A DNA stretch of 23,995 nt from UBA1370 sp964515115. Lineage in GTDB: Bacteria > Patescibacteriota > Microgenomatia > UBA1400 > PJMF01. Under the pieces are notes generated by a model that searched no databases, had not been told where the DNA came from, and saw nothing but the letters and a program-made list of their open reading frames with translations. The stretch is from the NCBI GenBank assembly GCA_964515115.1, contig CAZESB010000012.1, positions 1 through 23,995 on the forward strand. The letters are read 5' to 3'. Below, piece after piece: positions 1-6,277 of the stretch (its first letter is position 1; every line of letters begins with the position of its first letter). The position numbers and the translations under genes are program-made.

Positions 1-597
1 GGTCACATTGATTCCAATCCCGCTGACGAAATTGCTCATCCCAGATACGAACAAACCCCACCGCGCGTGCTTTCCAAAGTGGAGTACCGCGCCCTGCGCG
101 ACGCCTGCCGAGGCGATTCTCGGATGGCGGCTATTGTCGAGCTGTTGCTCCAAACCGGCATGAGAATCAGTGAACTGGCCAACTTACAGATGTCCGACCT
201 TGATTTTGACCGCAACGTCATTTACATTCGCACCCAAAATTCCCGCGAGGCTCGCAAAGTGCCGCTCAACGACGCCGCCAAAAAAGCCTTGATGGATTAT
301 CTGGAGGCCAGACCGAGAACCAAAGAAAAAATGGTTTTCCTCACTAAAACTTGTCGGCCATTTCTGGTTAGGAACATTCGCACGGCCATTGATCGCTACT
401 TCAGGCTGGCGGGCATCAAAGACGCCAAGGTCAACGACCTGAGGCACACTTTCGTGATCGAGCAGCTTAAGGCTGGCACGCCGCTGGTGTATGTTTCTCA
501 GTTGGTGGGCCACAAGAGAATTACCACCACCGAGAGATACCTCAAGTTGATTGAACAGCCTGAAATGGAACCAAATATTCAAATTGAGGAACTTTAA
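1..597 (+). CDS. Tyrosine recombinase/integrase, catalytic domain (5' partial)
   Basis: The frame is open from the first base of the window, so the gene begins upstream; a GTG at 67 is only an internal codon. The 198 visible residues are the catalytic domain of a phage-integrase/XerCD-type recombinase, which cuts and rejoins DNA through a tyrosine-phosphate link. Counting from window codon 1, the catalytic set is R55 (in TGMRISEL), K86 (beta-hairpin lysine, ARKVPL), R148 and H149 (NDLRHTF), H171 (VGHKRITT) and the nucleophile Y180 (ERYLKL). The first position of the usual HxxR box is N145 instead of His. The N-terminal SAM-like DNA-binding domain lies outside the window. A large palindrome and a terminator follow the gene. 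It could be a chromosomal XerC/D or a mobile-element integrase; the visible part does not decide this. Confidence 0.88.
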   Translation, partial: GHIDSNPADEIAHPRYEQTPPRVLSKVEYRALRDACRGDSRMAAIVELLLQTGMRISELANLQMSDLDFDRNVIYIRTQNSREARKVPLNDAAKKALMDYLEARPRTKEKMVFLTKTCRPFLVRNIRTAIDRYFRLAGIKDAKVNDLRHTFVIEQLKAGTPLVYVSQLVGHKRITTTERYLKLIEQPEMEPNIQIEEL

Positions 598-684
598 GTT
601 ATGCTGTCACCGATTATCATCCAAATTATCACCCAGTTAGCTTGGTGGCGAGACTCTCTCAGCTGTGTGAGGGCCAGTTGATGG

Positions 685-850
685 CGAACTCATTGCAAAA
701 TTCTAATCACCACTCTTTCCGTCCTATTTGGTCAGAAGAAAGTAGTTTCTCTTCCTCAAGTAGTCACAACTACTATCGTCATCGAAAACTACTTTTTCTG
801 CCTCAAATATGCCTAAAATTATCGCTAATTAGAATTTTGCAATGAGTTCG
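685..850. repeat. 166-bp palindromic element with perfect 23-bp terminal inverted repeats
   Basis: Arms 685-707 and 828-850 are exact reverse complements (23/23; left arm starts CGAACTCATTGC). Concentric inner arms 733-748 and 786-800 pair with one bulge and one G-U. At the centre AGTAGT (759-764) and ACTACT (769-774) close over a CACA loop. The whole stretch is therefore one long imperfect palindrome that could fold as a hairpin in single-stranded DNA or RNA. The flanks TGGCG (682-686) and CGGCG (849-853) match at 4 of 5 bases when the element is trimmed to 687-848, which could be a decayed target duplication. No convincing gene lies inside. It fits a MITE-like element or a recombination substrate, but its identity is not established. 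It fills most of the 351-bp gap between the recombinase and trpS. Confidence 0.8.
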
Positions 851-878
851 GCGCTAAATTTCATTTAGTTTCATGACG

Positions 879-903
879 AAAGCTCCCTCACGGGAGCTTT
901 TTT
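879..903 (+). terminator. Intrinsic (rho-independent) terminator
   Basis: A perfect 9-bp stem, AAAGCTCCC (879-887) with GGGAGCTTT (892-900), encloses a TCAC loop and runs into a T tract (898-903). It would end transcription coming from the recombinase and palindrome side, just ahead of the trpS promoter region. Confidence 0.9.
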
Positions 904-919
904 ACGGTCTGTTTTAAGG

Positions 920-925
920 TACAAT
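920..925 (+). promoter_or_regulatory. Candidate -10 box for trpS
   Basis: TACAAT lies 23 bp before the trpS ATG and 16 bp after the terminator. No good -35 is seen at the expected distance, where the terminator T tract sits. Transcription would start near 932, leaving a short leader with the Shine-Dalgarno AAGGA (937-941). Confidence 0.4.
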
Positions 926-948
926 AGCAAAATAATAAGGAAAAATTT

Positions 949-1932
949 ATGAAAAAACGAGTCTTATCCGGCATTAGATCCACAGGCAAACTGCACTTGG
1001 GCAATTACTTGGGTGCGGTGAAGGGCATGATTGATCTGCAAAATCACCCGGATTACGAAACTATTTACATGGTGGCCGATGTGCACACCCTCACTACGCC
1101 ATATGATATCGAGAACCTCAGGCAGAACCGTCGCGAGATTATTGTGGATTACTTGGCGGCCGGTTTGGATCCAGAGAAAAGTATTCTTTTCCAGCAAGCC
1201 AATGTGGGCGAACATCTGGAGCTGGCTTTCTTCTTTGCTTCCGTAACCACGGTGGCCAAGATGCAGCACCTGCCGACTTTCAAGGACAAAGTCAAACAGC
1301 ACCCGGATCACGCCACCCTGGCTTTGCTCAATTACCCGATGTTGATGGCGGCTGATATTTTGGCTTACAAGGCAGCTTTAGTGCCGGTGGGCCTTGATCA
1401 GGAGCCGCATTTGGAGGCTGCCAGGGAAGTGGCGCGCAAGTTCAACCAAGTTTATGGCACTGATTTTCCCGAGCCGCAACGTTTTGCCACTTCAGGTGAG
1501 TACGTGCCTTCACTCACCGGCGAGGGCAAGATGAGTAAGTCGGTACCAGGCAGTTACATTAATATGGTTGATGACCTGGCCACTATCCAGAAAAGAATTG
1601 CCGCCATGCCGACCGATTCTGGGAAAGGTGAGGCTCTTCCTCAGAGTGGTGGCGTAGCTGGCTTGCTGACTTTAGTGGAGTTAATTGAGGGCCAGGAGCA
1701 GCGCCGTCAATATGAGGAGCAGTACCTTGGTGCGGGCTTGCGCTACGGCGAGCTGAAAAAGCAACTAGCCCAGGCCATTTACGATGAGTTGGCTGGATTT
1801 AGGCAAAAGCGAGCTGAGATGATGGCCAATCCCGATTACGTAGATACAGTCATCGCTGAGGGCACCAAAAAAGCCAAGGCTATTGCTGAGGTGACTTTGG
1901 CGGAAGTCAGGGAAAAAGTTGGCTTAGCTTAG
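949..1932 (+). CDS. trpS: Tryptophanyl-tRNA synthetase
   Basis: This cytoplasmic class I aminoacyl-tRNA synthetase charges tRNA-Trp with tryptophan using ATP. The 327-aa length is normal for bacterial TrpS. The HIGH-type signature is HLGN (residues 16-19, within TGKLHLGNYLGA) and the KMSKS loop is exact at 194-198 (EGKMSKSVPG). The tract VGLDQEPHLEAARE is also typical of the Rossmann-fold active site. The ATG at 949 has a good Shine-Dalgarno, AAGGA at 937-941. The gene follows a terminator, so it probably has its own promoter. Its TAG stop lies inside a 20-bp perfect palindrome. Identification is firm. Confidence 0.97.
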   Translation: MKKRVLSGIRSTGKLHLGNYLGAVKGMIDLQNHPDYETIYMVADVHTLTTPYDIENLRQNRREIIVDYLAAGLDPEKSILFQQANVGEHLELAFFFASVTTVAKMQHLPTFKDKVKQHPDHATLALLNYPMLMAADILAYKAALVPVGLDQEPHLEAAREVARKFNQVYGTDFPEPQRFATSGEYVPSLTGEGKMSKSVPGSYINMVDDLATIQKRIAAMPTDSGKGEALPQSGGVAGLLTLVELIEGQEQRRQYEEQYLGAGLRYGELKKQLAQAIYDELAGFRQKRAEMMANPDYVDTVIAEGTKKAKAIAEVTLAEVREKVGLA

Positions 1933-1942
1933 CTAAGCTAAG
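1923..1942. repeat. 20-bp perfect palindrome over the trpS stop codon
   Basis: CTTAGCTTAG is followed directly by its reverse complement with no spacer, centred on the TAG stop of trpS (1930-1932). It could form a small hairpin in the mRNA or act as a symmetric protein-binding site. No T tract follows, so it is not a classical terminator. Confidence 0.6.
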
Positions 1943-1997
1943 ATTTAGTCGAGCATTGAATCAAGCGCGGCACAAAAACGCAAAAAAGGAAGCAAAA

Positions 1998-2330
1998 ATG
2001 AAACCGATTATTAACTTTGAAGATTTTATGAAGTTGGATATTCGCACTGCTACAATAATTGCCGTTGAAGAAATAGCCGGCGCGGACAAGCTTTATAAGC
2101 TCACTTTAGATGTCGGAGAGCTTGGAGAGCGAACGGTGGCGGCTGGCATTAAAGCCTGGTACAGCGCGGAAGAATTGGTGGGTAAGCAGGTAGTTTACTT
2201 GGCCAATCTGGAGCCGCGCTTGCTCAGAGGGGTAGAAAGTCAAGGGATGATCTTGGCGGCGGATGATGGAGCAGCGGCTATTCTGCTTACTCCGGAAACT
2301 GCGGTTGTCAATGGCGCCTTGGTCAGATAA
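1998..2330 (+). CDS. Small tRNA-binding-domain protein (EMAP/CsaA/MetRS C-terminal type)
   Basis: The 110-aa product is one OB-fold tRNA-binding domain. It starts with the typical F-x-D-F-x-K-L-D-I-R tract (residues 6-15), continues with ADKLYKLTLDVG, and has the conserved AGIKAWY and LRGVESQGMIL tracts. This domain occurs as the C-terminal dimerisation domain of methionyl-tRNA synthetase, as CsaA and as free tRNA-binding proteins. It sits next to trpS, which fits a translation role. The ATG at 1998 is chosen because AAGGAAG (1987-1993 region) precedes it closely; the in-frame TTG at 1956 would add 14 Lys-rich residues without conserved features. Whether it partners MetRS cannot be judged here. 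Confidence 0.85.
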   Translation: MKPIINFEDFMKLDIRTATIIAVEEIAGADKLYKLTLDVGELGERTVAAGIKAWYSAEELVGKQVVYLANLEPRLLRGVESQGMILAADDGAAAILLTPETAVVNGALVR

Positions 2331-2344
2331 GATAAATTTCTCTG

Positions 2345-2371
2345 TTAGCAAATCAAAGATTACTCTGCTAA
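2345..2371. promoter_or_regulatory. CIRCE-like HrcA operator upstream of ftsH
   Basis: TTAGCAAAT-N9-CTCTGCTAA has the exact 9-9-9, 27-bp layout of CIRCE (consensus TTAGCACTC-N9-GAGTGCTAA). The six outer bases of each arm, TTAGCA and TGCTAA, match the consensus; the three inner bases differ. It lies 28 bp before the extended -10 assigned to ftsH. The same degenerate pattern occurs before hrcA and dnaK, which supports the call. Confidence 0.65.
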
Positions 2372-2398
2372 TCAGCGCTAGCTTAAGAGCAGGTGGCG

Positions 2399-2407
2399 TG
2401 CTAGAAT
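2399..2407 (+). promoter_or_regulatory. Extended -10 promoter for ftsH
   Basis: TGCTAGAAT combines the TGn extension with a 5/6 match to TATAAT. Transcription would start near 2414, 17 bp before the ATG, leaving AAGG (2420-2423) as ribosome-binding site. No strong -35 is seen. Confidence 0.5.
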
Positions 2408-2430
2408 AAGTTCGTCTTTAAGGCAAGAAT

Positions 2431-4161
2431 ATGGAAAAAAACAANNNNNNNNNNNNNNNNNNNNNNNNNNNNNNNNNNNNNNNNNNNNNNNNNNNNNNNN
2501 NNNNNNNNNNNNNNNNNNNNNNNNNNNNNNNNNNNNNNNNNNNNAGCGCGGTGGAGATTTTTGAAGCCGCCAATGTGGATTTGGCTGAAGTTGAGCTTGA
2601 AGTTGAAGCCTTTTCGTTTGGCTCGATGATTTGGGAACTGGTGATCAGTCTGTTGCCGATTCTGTTAATGATCGGCTTTTTCTTTATTATTTTCCGTCAA
2701 GCGAAGGGTGGTCAGGCCGGAATTATGGGCATTGGTAAAAGCAAGGCGAAGCTGTTTGTTAAAGGCAAGCAGAACACTAGTTTTAATGATGTGGGTGGAA
2801 TGGATGAGGCTAAAAAAGAGCTGGAAGAGGTGGTCGACTTTTTGAAAAATCCAAAAAAATATGCCAAAGTTGGTGCCCGGACTCCTAAAGGTGTGCTTTT
2901 GGTGGGGCCGGCGGGAACAGGCAAAACTTTGCTGGCGCGCGCAGTAGCCGGAGAAGCCAACGTCCAGTTTCTTTCAATTGCCGGCAGTGAGTTTATGGAA
3001 ATGTTGGTGGGTGTGGGCGCCTCCAGGGTGCGGGATCTTTTCACTACCGCCAAAAAATTAGCCCCTTCGATAATTTTCATTGATGAAATTGATGCTATTG
3101 GCCAAACCAGAGGTAAGGGTAGCTTTGGCGGCCATGACGAGCGGGAGCAGACCCTCAACCAAATCTTGGTAGAAATGGACGGCTTTGACCAAAATGACAA
3201 CGTTATTGTCATGGCCGCCACCAACCGCGGCGACATGCTCGACCCGGCATTGATTCGACCCGGCCGCTTCGACCGGCGAGTGATGGTGCGCCTGCCCGAT
3301 CTGGAGGAACGCAAGTACATTATCTCCATTCACGCCACCGGCAAACCTTTCGCCAAAGAAGTCAAATGGGAAAAAGTGGCCAAAAGAACAGTCGGTTTTT
3401 CCGGCGCTGATATCGAAAACATGCTTAACGAGGCCGCTATCGCGGTCGCCCGCGAGTCCAGAAAAGAGATCACCATGGAGGATATCGAAGAAGCGGCGCT
3501 CAAAGTTAAGTTGGGACCAAGCAAAAAGCGACTCTCCAGCAAACTGGAGCGAGCTATGACCGCCTATCACGAAGCCGGTCACGCTATCGTCGCCCACGCC
3601 TCTGCTCACGCCGACGCGGTCACTCGGATTTCTATCGTTTCCCGCGGTCACGCTCTAGGCTTCACTGTCAGCTCCCCAGAGAGAGACAAATTCCAAACTA
3701 CCAAATCAGAGCTGCTTGATCGTATTACCGTTTTACTTGGTGGCCGAGCGGCAGAGCAGATGATCTTCAATGAGCAAACCGCTGGTGCTGGCAACGACAT
3801 TGAGAGAGCCACCAGAATTGCCAGAGCTATGGTAGTGGAATACGGTATGAGCGAGCTGGGAGCCATGAACTATGCACCGCTCTATGACAACGCCGATTAT
3901 GGCAGATCCTGGAACGAACCCTTGAAAATTTCCGATCGCCTGCAGGAAAAGGTTGATGAGCAGGTTAATAGAATTATTCAAGATGGCGCCAAGCGAGCCA
4001 GCGGGTTACTCAAGACTCACCAGCAAAAGTTGGCTGAAGTTTCTAAGCGACTGCTGGAGATCGAAACTCTTGATGGTGATGAGTTTGAAAAATTGATGGG
4101 CTTCAAGAAAATCAAAATTGACGACGCTTACGATTTAGCTGATGACAGCGCCAATGACTGA
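2431..4161 (+). CDS. ftsH: ATP-dependent zinc metalloprotease FtsH (N-terminus in assembly gap)
   Basis: FtsH is a membrane-anchored AAA+ protease that unfolds and degrades membrane and regulatory proteins. After the gap come a transmembrane helix (about 2635-2697), Walker A GPAGTGKT (2905-2928), Walker B IIFIDEIDAIG, the SRH ending RPGRFDRR, and the zinc site HEAGH (3568-3582), with a third-ligand Asp in GAGNDIERAT. Two variations stand out: Walker A has Ala in place of the usual second Pro, and the pore loop reads MLVGVGAS (Leu at 3004-3006) where FtsH normally has MFVG. The 100-N run replaces the first transmembrane helix and part of the extracytoplasmic domain. Only 38 codons precede 2545 as drawn, so the true gap is probably longer. 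The 3' end overlaps the next gene. A CIRCE-like operator upstream suggests heat-shock control. Confidence 0.95.
   Translation: MEKNXXXXXXXXXXXXXXXXXXXXXXXXXXXXXXXXXXSAVEIFEAANVDLAEVELEVEAFSFGSMIWELVISLLPILLMIGFFFIIFRQAKGGQAGIMGIGKSKAKLFVKGKQNTSFNDVGGMDEAKKELEEVVDFLKNPKKYAKVGARTPKGVLLVGPAGTGKTLLARAVAGEANVQFLSIAGSEFMEMLVGVGASRVRDLFTTAKKLAPSIIFIDEIDAIGQTRGKGSFGGHDEREQTLNQILVEMDGFDQNDNVIVMAATNRGDMLDPALIRPGRFDRRVMVRLPDLEERKYIISIHATGKPFAKEVKWEKVAKRTVGFSGADIENMLNEAAIAVARESRKEITMEDIEEAALKVKLGPSKKRLSSKLERAMTAYHEAGHAIVAHASAHADAVTRISIVSRGHALGFTVSSPERDKFQTTKSELLDRITVLLGGRAAEQMIFNEQTAGAGNDIERATRIARAMVVEYGMSELGAMNYAPLYDNADYGRSWNEPLKISDRLQEKVDEQVNRIIQDGAKRASGLLKTHQQKLAEVSKRLLEIETLDGDEFEKLMGFKKIKIDDAYDLADDSAND
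2445..2544. other. Assembly gap (100 N) inside ftsH
   Basis: Exactly 100 N, the conventional length for a gap of unknown size. The ftsH start codon side (MEKN) and the rest of the gene are joined only by the scaffold, so the frame agreement across it may be accidental. Confidence 0.99.
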
Positions 4162-5134
4162 TCCAACTCTTTTAACTAACTTCCAAGAAGAGAATCCGAG
4201 AGGCAGATTTATCCTCGTTGATGGTCATGCTTTAATTTATCGGGCTTATCATGCTTTTCCCACTCTCACCAATACCGCTGGCCAACTGGTCAACGCGGTT
4301 TATGGCTTCAGTCGCATTTTACTTACTGCCATCAATGATTTTGGCCCCGAATACATTGCGGTGGCCTTTGATCACAAAGCTCCTACCAAGCGCGCGGAAA
4401 CTTTTGTGGCTTATAAAGCCCACCGTCCCAAGATGCCCGACGATTTGGTGCCGCAAATCGATATCATCAAAGAGGTGATTGATGTCCTCAACATTCCCCG
4501 GTTTGAACAAGCCGGTTATGAAGCCGATGATCTGATTGGTACCGTGGCCGCCAGACTGACGGTAGAAAAAAATCCTACTCAATCAGGCGAGCTGCTTACT
4601 ACCATCGTGACGGGTGATAAAGACATGCTGCAGCTAGTTGATGATGATACTCACGTTTTTATTCCCGGCCGCGGCCGGTTCAGCCAAGATATCGAGTATG
4701 ACGAAGCTACGGTCATGGACAAACTCGGCATCCGTCCCGACCAAGTGGTGGATTTCAAAGCCCTGATGGGCGATCCGTCGGACAATATTCCTGGGGTAAA
4801 AGGGGTGGGCAAAAAAACTGCCCAAAAACTGATCCAAACTTTTGGCACGCTTGACCAGCTCTACGCAGCGGTTGAAACAGACTCGCAGCCGGAGATGCTT
4901 AAAGGCGCGCTGCTTGATAAGCTCAAGGCGGAAAAGGACACTGCCTATCTCAGTCGAGAGCTGGCTACCATTCTGCGGGATATTCCTCTTGATTTTTCTC
5001 TGGAAAGCTGTCGAGTTTCAGAATATGATAAAACCAAAGTAGTGGAACTTTTCAAAAATCATGACTTTAATTCATTAATCAGACTGCTGCCTAATGACAA
5101 GTTCGAACAAGGTGTTCAGGATGCCCTTTTTTAG
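4142..5134 (+). CDS. Stand-alone PolA-type 5'-3' exonuclease (flap nuclease)
   Basis: The 330-aa product matches the N-terminal 5'-nuclease domain of DNA polymerase I and ends where that domain ends, with no 3'-5' exonuclease or polymerase part. Such enzymes remove RNA primers and 5' flaps. Metal-binding acidic residues are all visible: D27 (LVDGHALIYRA), D77 (VAFDHKAP), E127/D129/D130 (YEADDLIGT), D159/D161 (TGDKDMLQL) and D211/D214 (GDPSDNIPG). A helix-hairpin-helix follows (PGVKGVGKKTAQKL). The ATG at 4142 overlaps ftsH by 20 bp; a second ATG at 4154 would overlap by 8 bp. Neither has a clear Shine-Dalgarno, so translational coupling is likely. The polymerase activity may be encoded elsewhere. 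Confidence 0.93.
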   Translation: MTAPMTDPTLLTNFQEENPRGRFILVDGHALIYRAYHAFPTLTNTAGQLVNAVYGFSRILLTAINDFGPEYIAVAFDHKAPTKRAETFVAYKAHRPKMPDDLVPQIDIIKEVIDVLNIPRFEQAGYEADDLIGTVAARLTVEKNPTQSGELLTTIVTGDKDMLQLVDDDTHVFIPGRGRFSQDIEYDEATVMDKLGIRPDQVVDFKALMGDPSDNIPGVKGVGKKTAQKLIQTFGTLDQLYAAVETDSQPEMLKGALLDKLKAEKDTAYLSRELATILRDIPLDFSLESCRVSEYDKTKVVELFKNHDFNSLIRLLPNDKFEQGVQDALF

Positions 5135-5155
5135 GAATATTTTTAGGAACACAAG

Positions 5156-6250
5156 ATGAAAGTAGCGCTGGTTCACGACTATCTCAGGGACTATGGAGGG
5201 GCTGAGCGTGTGCTTGAAGCGCTGCACCGAATCTTTCCGGACGCACCGGTGTATGTGGCTTTTGTGGATCAGCAAAAACTGGGAGTGCATTGGGAAAAGT
5301 TCGCCGATTGGGATTTACGCGAAAGTTGGTTGACTAAAATTCCTTTTTATAAAAAGCTTTTTTCGCCGTTGCGAATCTGGGCGCCCAATTATTTCCAAGC
5401 CTTCGATCTGAGCGATTTTGATTTAGTTATTTCCTCGAGTAACGCTTATTTTTCCAAAGCAGTGTTGGTGCCTAATGGCCTGCATGTTTGTTATTGCCAC
5501 ACGCCAGCCCGTTCTCTCTATGGCTACACCACCATGACGGATTGGCAGAAAAACTGGCTGGTCAAGCTTGGCGGCAACCTGATTAATCATTACTTGCGGG
5601 TGGTGGATTTTCAAATCGCACAGAAAGTGGACTATTTTATTGCTAATTCTCGGGAAACGCAGCGGCGGATTGCTAAGTTTTATCGCCGCGACTCGACCGT
5701 GATTTATCCGCCAATTGAGATACCGGCAAAGTTGCCTGCTCAAAAAAAGTTGGGCGAATACTACCTCCACGTTGGCCGGATTGCCAGGAGCAAGCATGTG
5801 GATTTGGCGGTGGCGGTTTGCAGCCAATTGGGCTTGCCGCTGAAGGTGGGCGCCGGCAAAAGCGTGGCTTATCTGGAAAAACTGGCCGGGCCGACAGTGG
5901 AATTGCTGGGCGAAGTTGACGACGCAGAGCTGAGGCAGCTTTATGCCGGCGCCAAAGCTCTCCTTTTCCCGGCAGAAGATGAAGATTTTGGCATGATTCC
6001 GGTAGAAGCCATGGGTTATGGGGTGCCGGTGATCGCTCACCGCTCCGGCGGGCCACTCGAAAGCGTTATCGAAAACAAAACCGGTGTCTTTTTCAATGAA
6101 TTCACCCCTGAAAGTTTGGCTGTTGCCATCGAAAAAGCGGAGAAAATCAACTGGGACCGGAAAAAAATTCGCACTCACGCTCAACAATTCAGCGCGGCCG
6201 CCTTTGAAAAAAATCTCCGTCAATTCTTGAAGCCTTTGTTGACAACTTAG
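5156..6250 (+). CDS. GT4-family glycosyltransferase
   Basis: The 364-aa product is a GT-B fold retaining glycosyltransferase, which would move a sugar from a nucleotide-sugar donor to a cell-surface glycan or lipid. The N-terminal lobe opens with MKVALVHDYLRDYGGAERVL, which is typical. The C-terminal lobe starts at YYLHVGRIARSKHVDLAV and carries the E-x7-E motif at E276/E284 (EDFGMIPVEAMGYGVPVIA) with the usual SGGPLE loop after it. Acceptor and sugar cannot be told from sequence. The ATG has a Shine-Dalgarno TAGGA at 5144-5148 and lies 21 bp after the nuclease gene. Its 3' end contains the hrcA promoter: the -35 box is in its last codons and the operator covers the TAG stop. Confidence 0.9.
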   Translation: MKVALVHDYLRDYGGAERVLEALHRIFPDAPVYVAFVDQQKLGVHWEKFADWDLRESWLTKIPFYKKLFSPLRIWAPNYFQAFDLSDFDLVISSSNAYFSKAVLVPNGLHVCYCHTPARSLYGYTTMTDWQKNWLVKLGGNLINHYLRVVDFQIAQKVDYFIANSRETQRRIAKFYRRDSTVIYPPIEIPAKLPAQKKLGEYYLHVGRIARSKHVDLAVAVCSQLGLPLKVGAGKSVAYLEKLAGPTVELLGEVDDAELRQLYAGAKALLFPAEDEDFGMIPVEAMGYGVPVIAHRSGGPLESVIENKTGVFFNEFTPESLAVAIEKAEKINWDRKKIRTHAQQFSAAAFEKNLRQFLKPLLTT

Positions 6251-6267
6251 CAAACACGTTCTATTAT
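6239..6267 (+). promoter_or_regulatory. Sigma-70-type promoter of hrcA
   Basis: A perfect TTGACA (6239-6244) is followed by a 17-bp spacer and TATTAT (6262-6267, 5/6). Transcription would start at about 6274, only about 4 bases before the hrcA ATG at 6278, so the mRNA would be essentially leaderless. The promoter lies inside the 3' end of the glycosyltransferase gene and is covered by a CIRCE-like repeat. Confidence 0.75.
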
Positions 6268-6273
6268 TGCTAA
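6247..6273. promoter_or_regulatory. CIRCE-like HrcA operator at hrcA
   Basis: TTAGCAAAC-N9-TATTGCTAA is 27 bp long with 9-bp arms and a 9-bp spacer; the outer seven bases of the arms are exact reverse complements. It overlaps the promoter spacer and the -10 box, an ideal position for a repressor. The downstream gene encodes HrcA itself, implying autoregulation. Confidence 0.78.
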
Positions 6274-6277
6274 TAGG

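Noticed and set aside
642..845. 67-codon open frame between the recombinase and trpS
   Set aside because: It lies almost wholly within the 166-bp palindrome, has low-complexity Ser/His runs and no Shine-Dalgarno, and its end is dictated by the inverted repeat.
685..850. Integron attC site
   Set aside because: The ends do not fit the RYYYAAC/GTTRRRY core sites and the 23-bp arms are perfect, without the unpaired bases typical of attC; no integron integrase signature can be seen in the partial gene.
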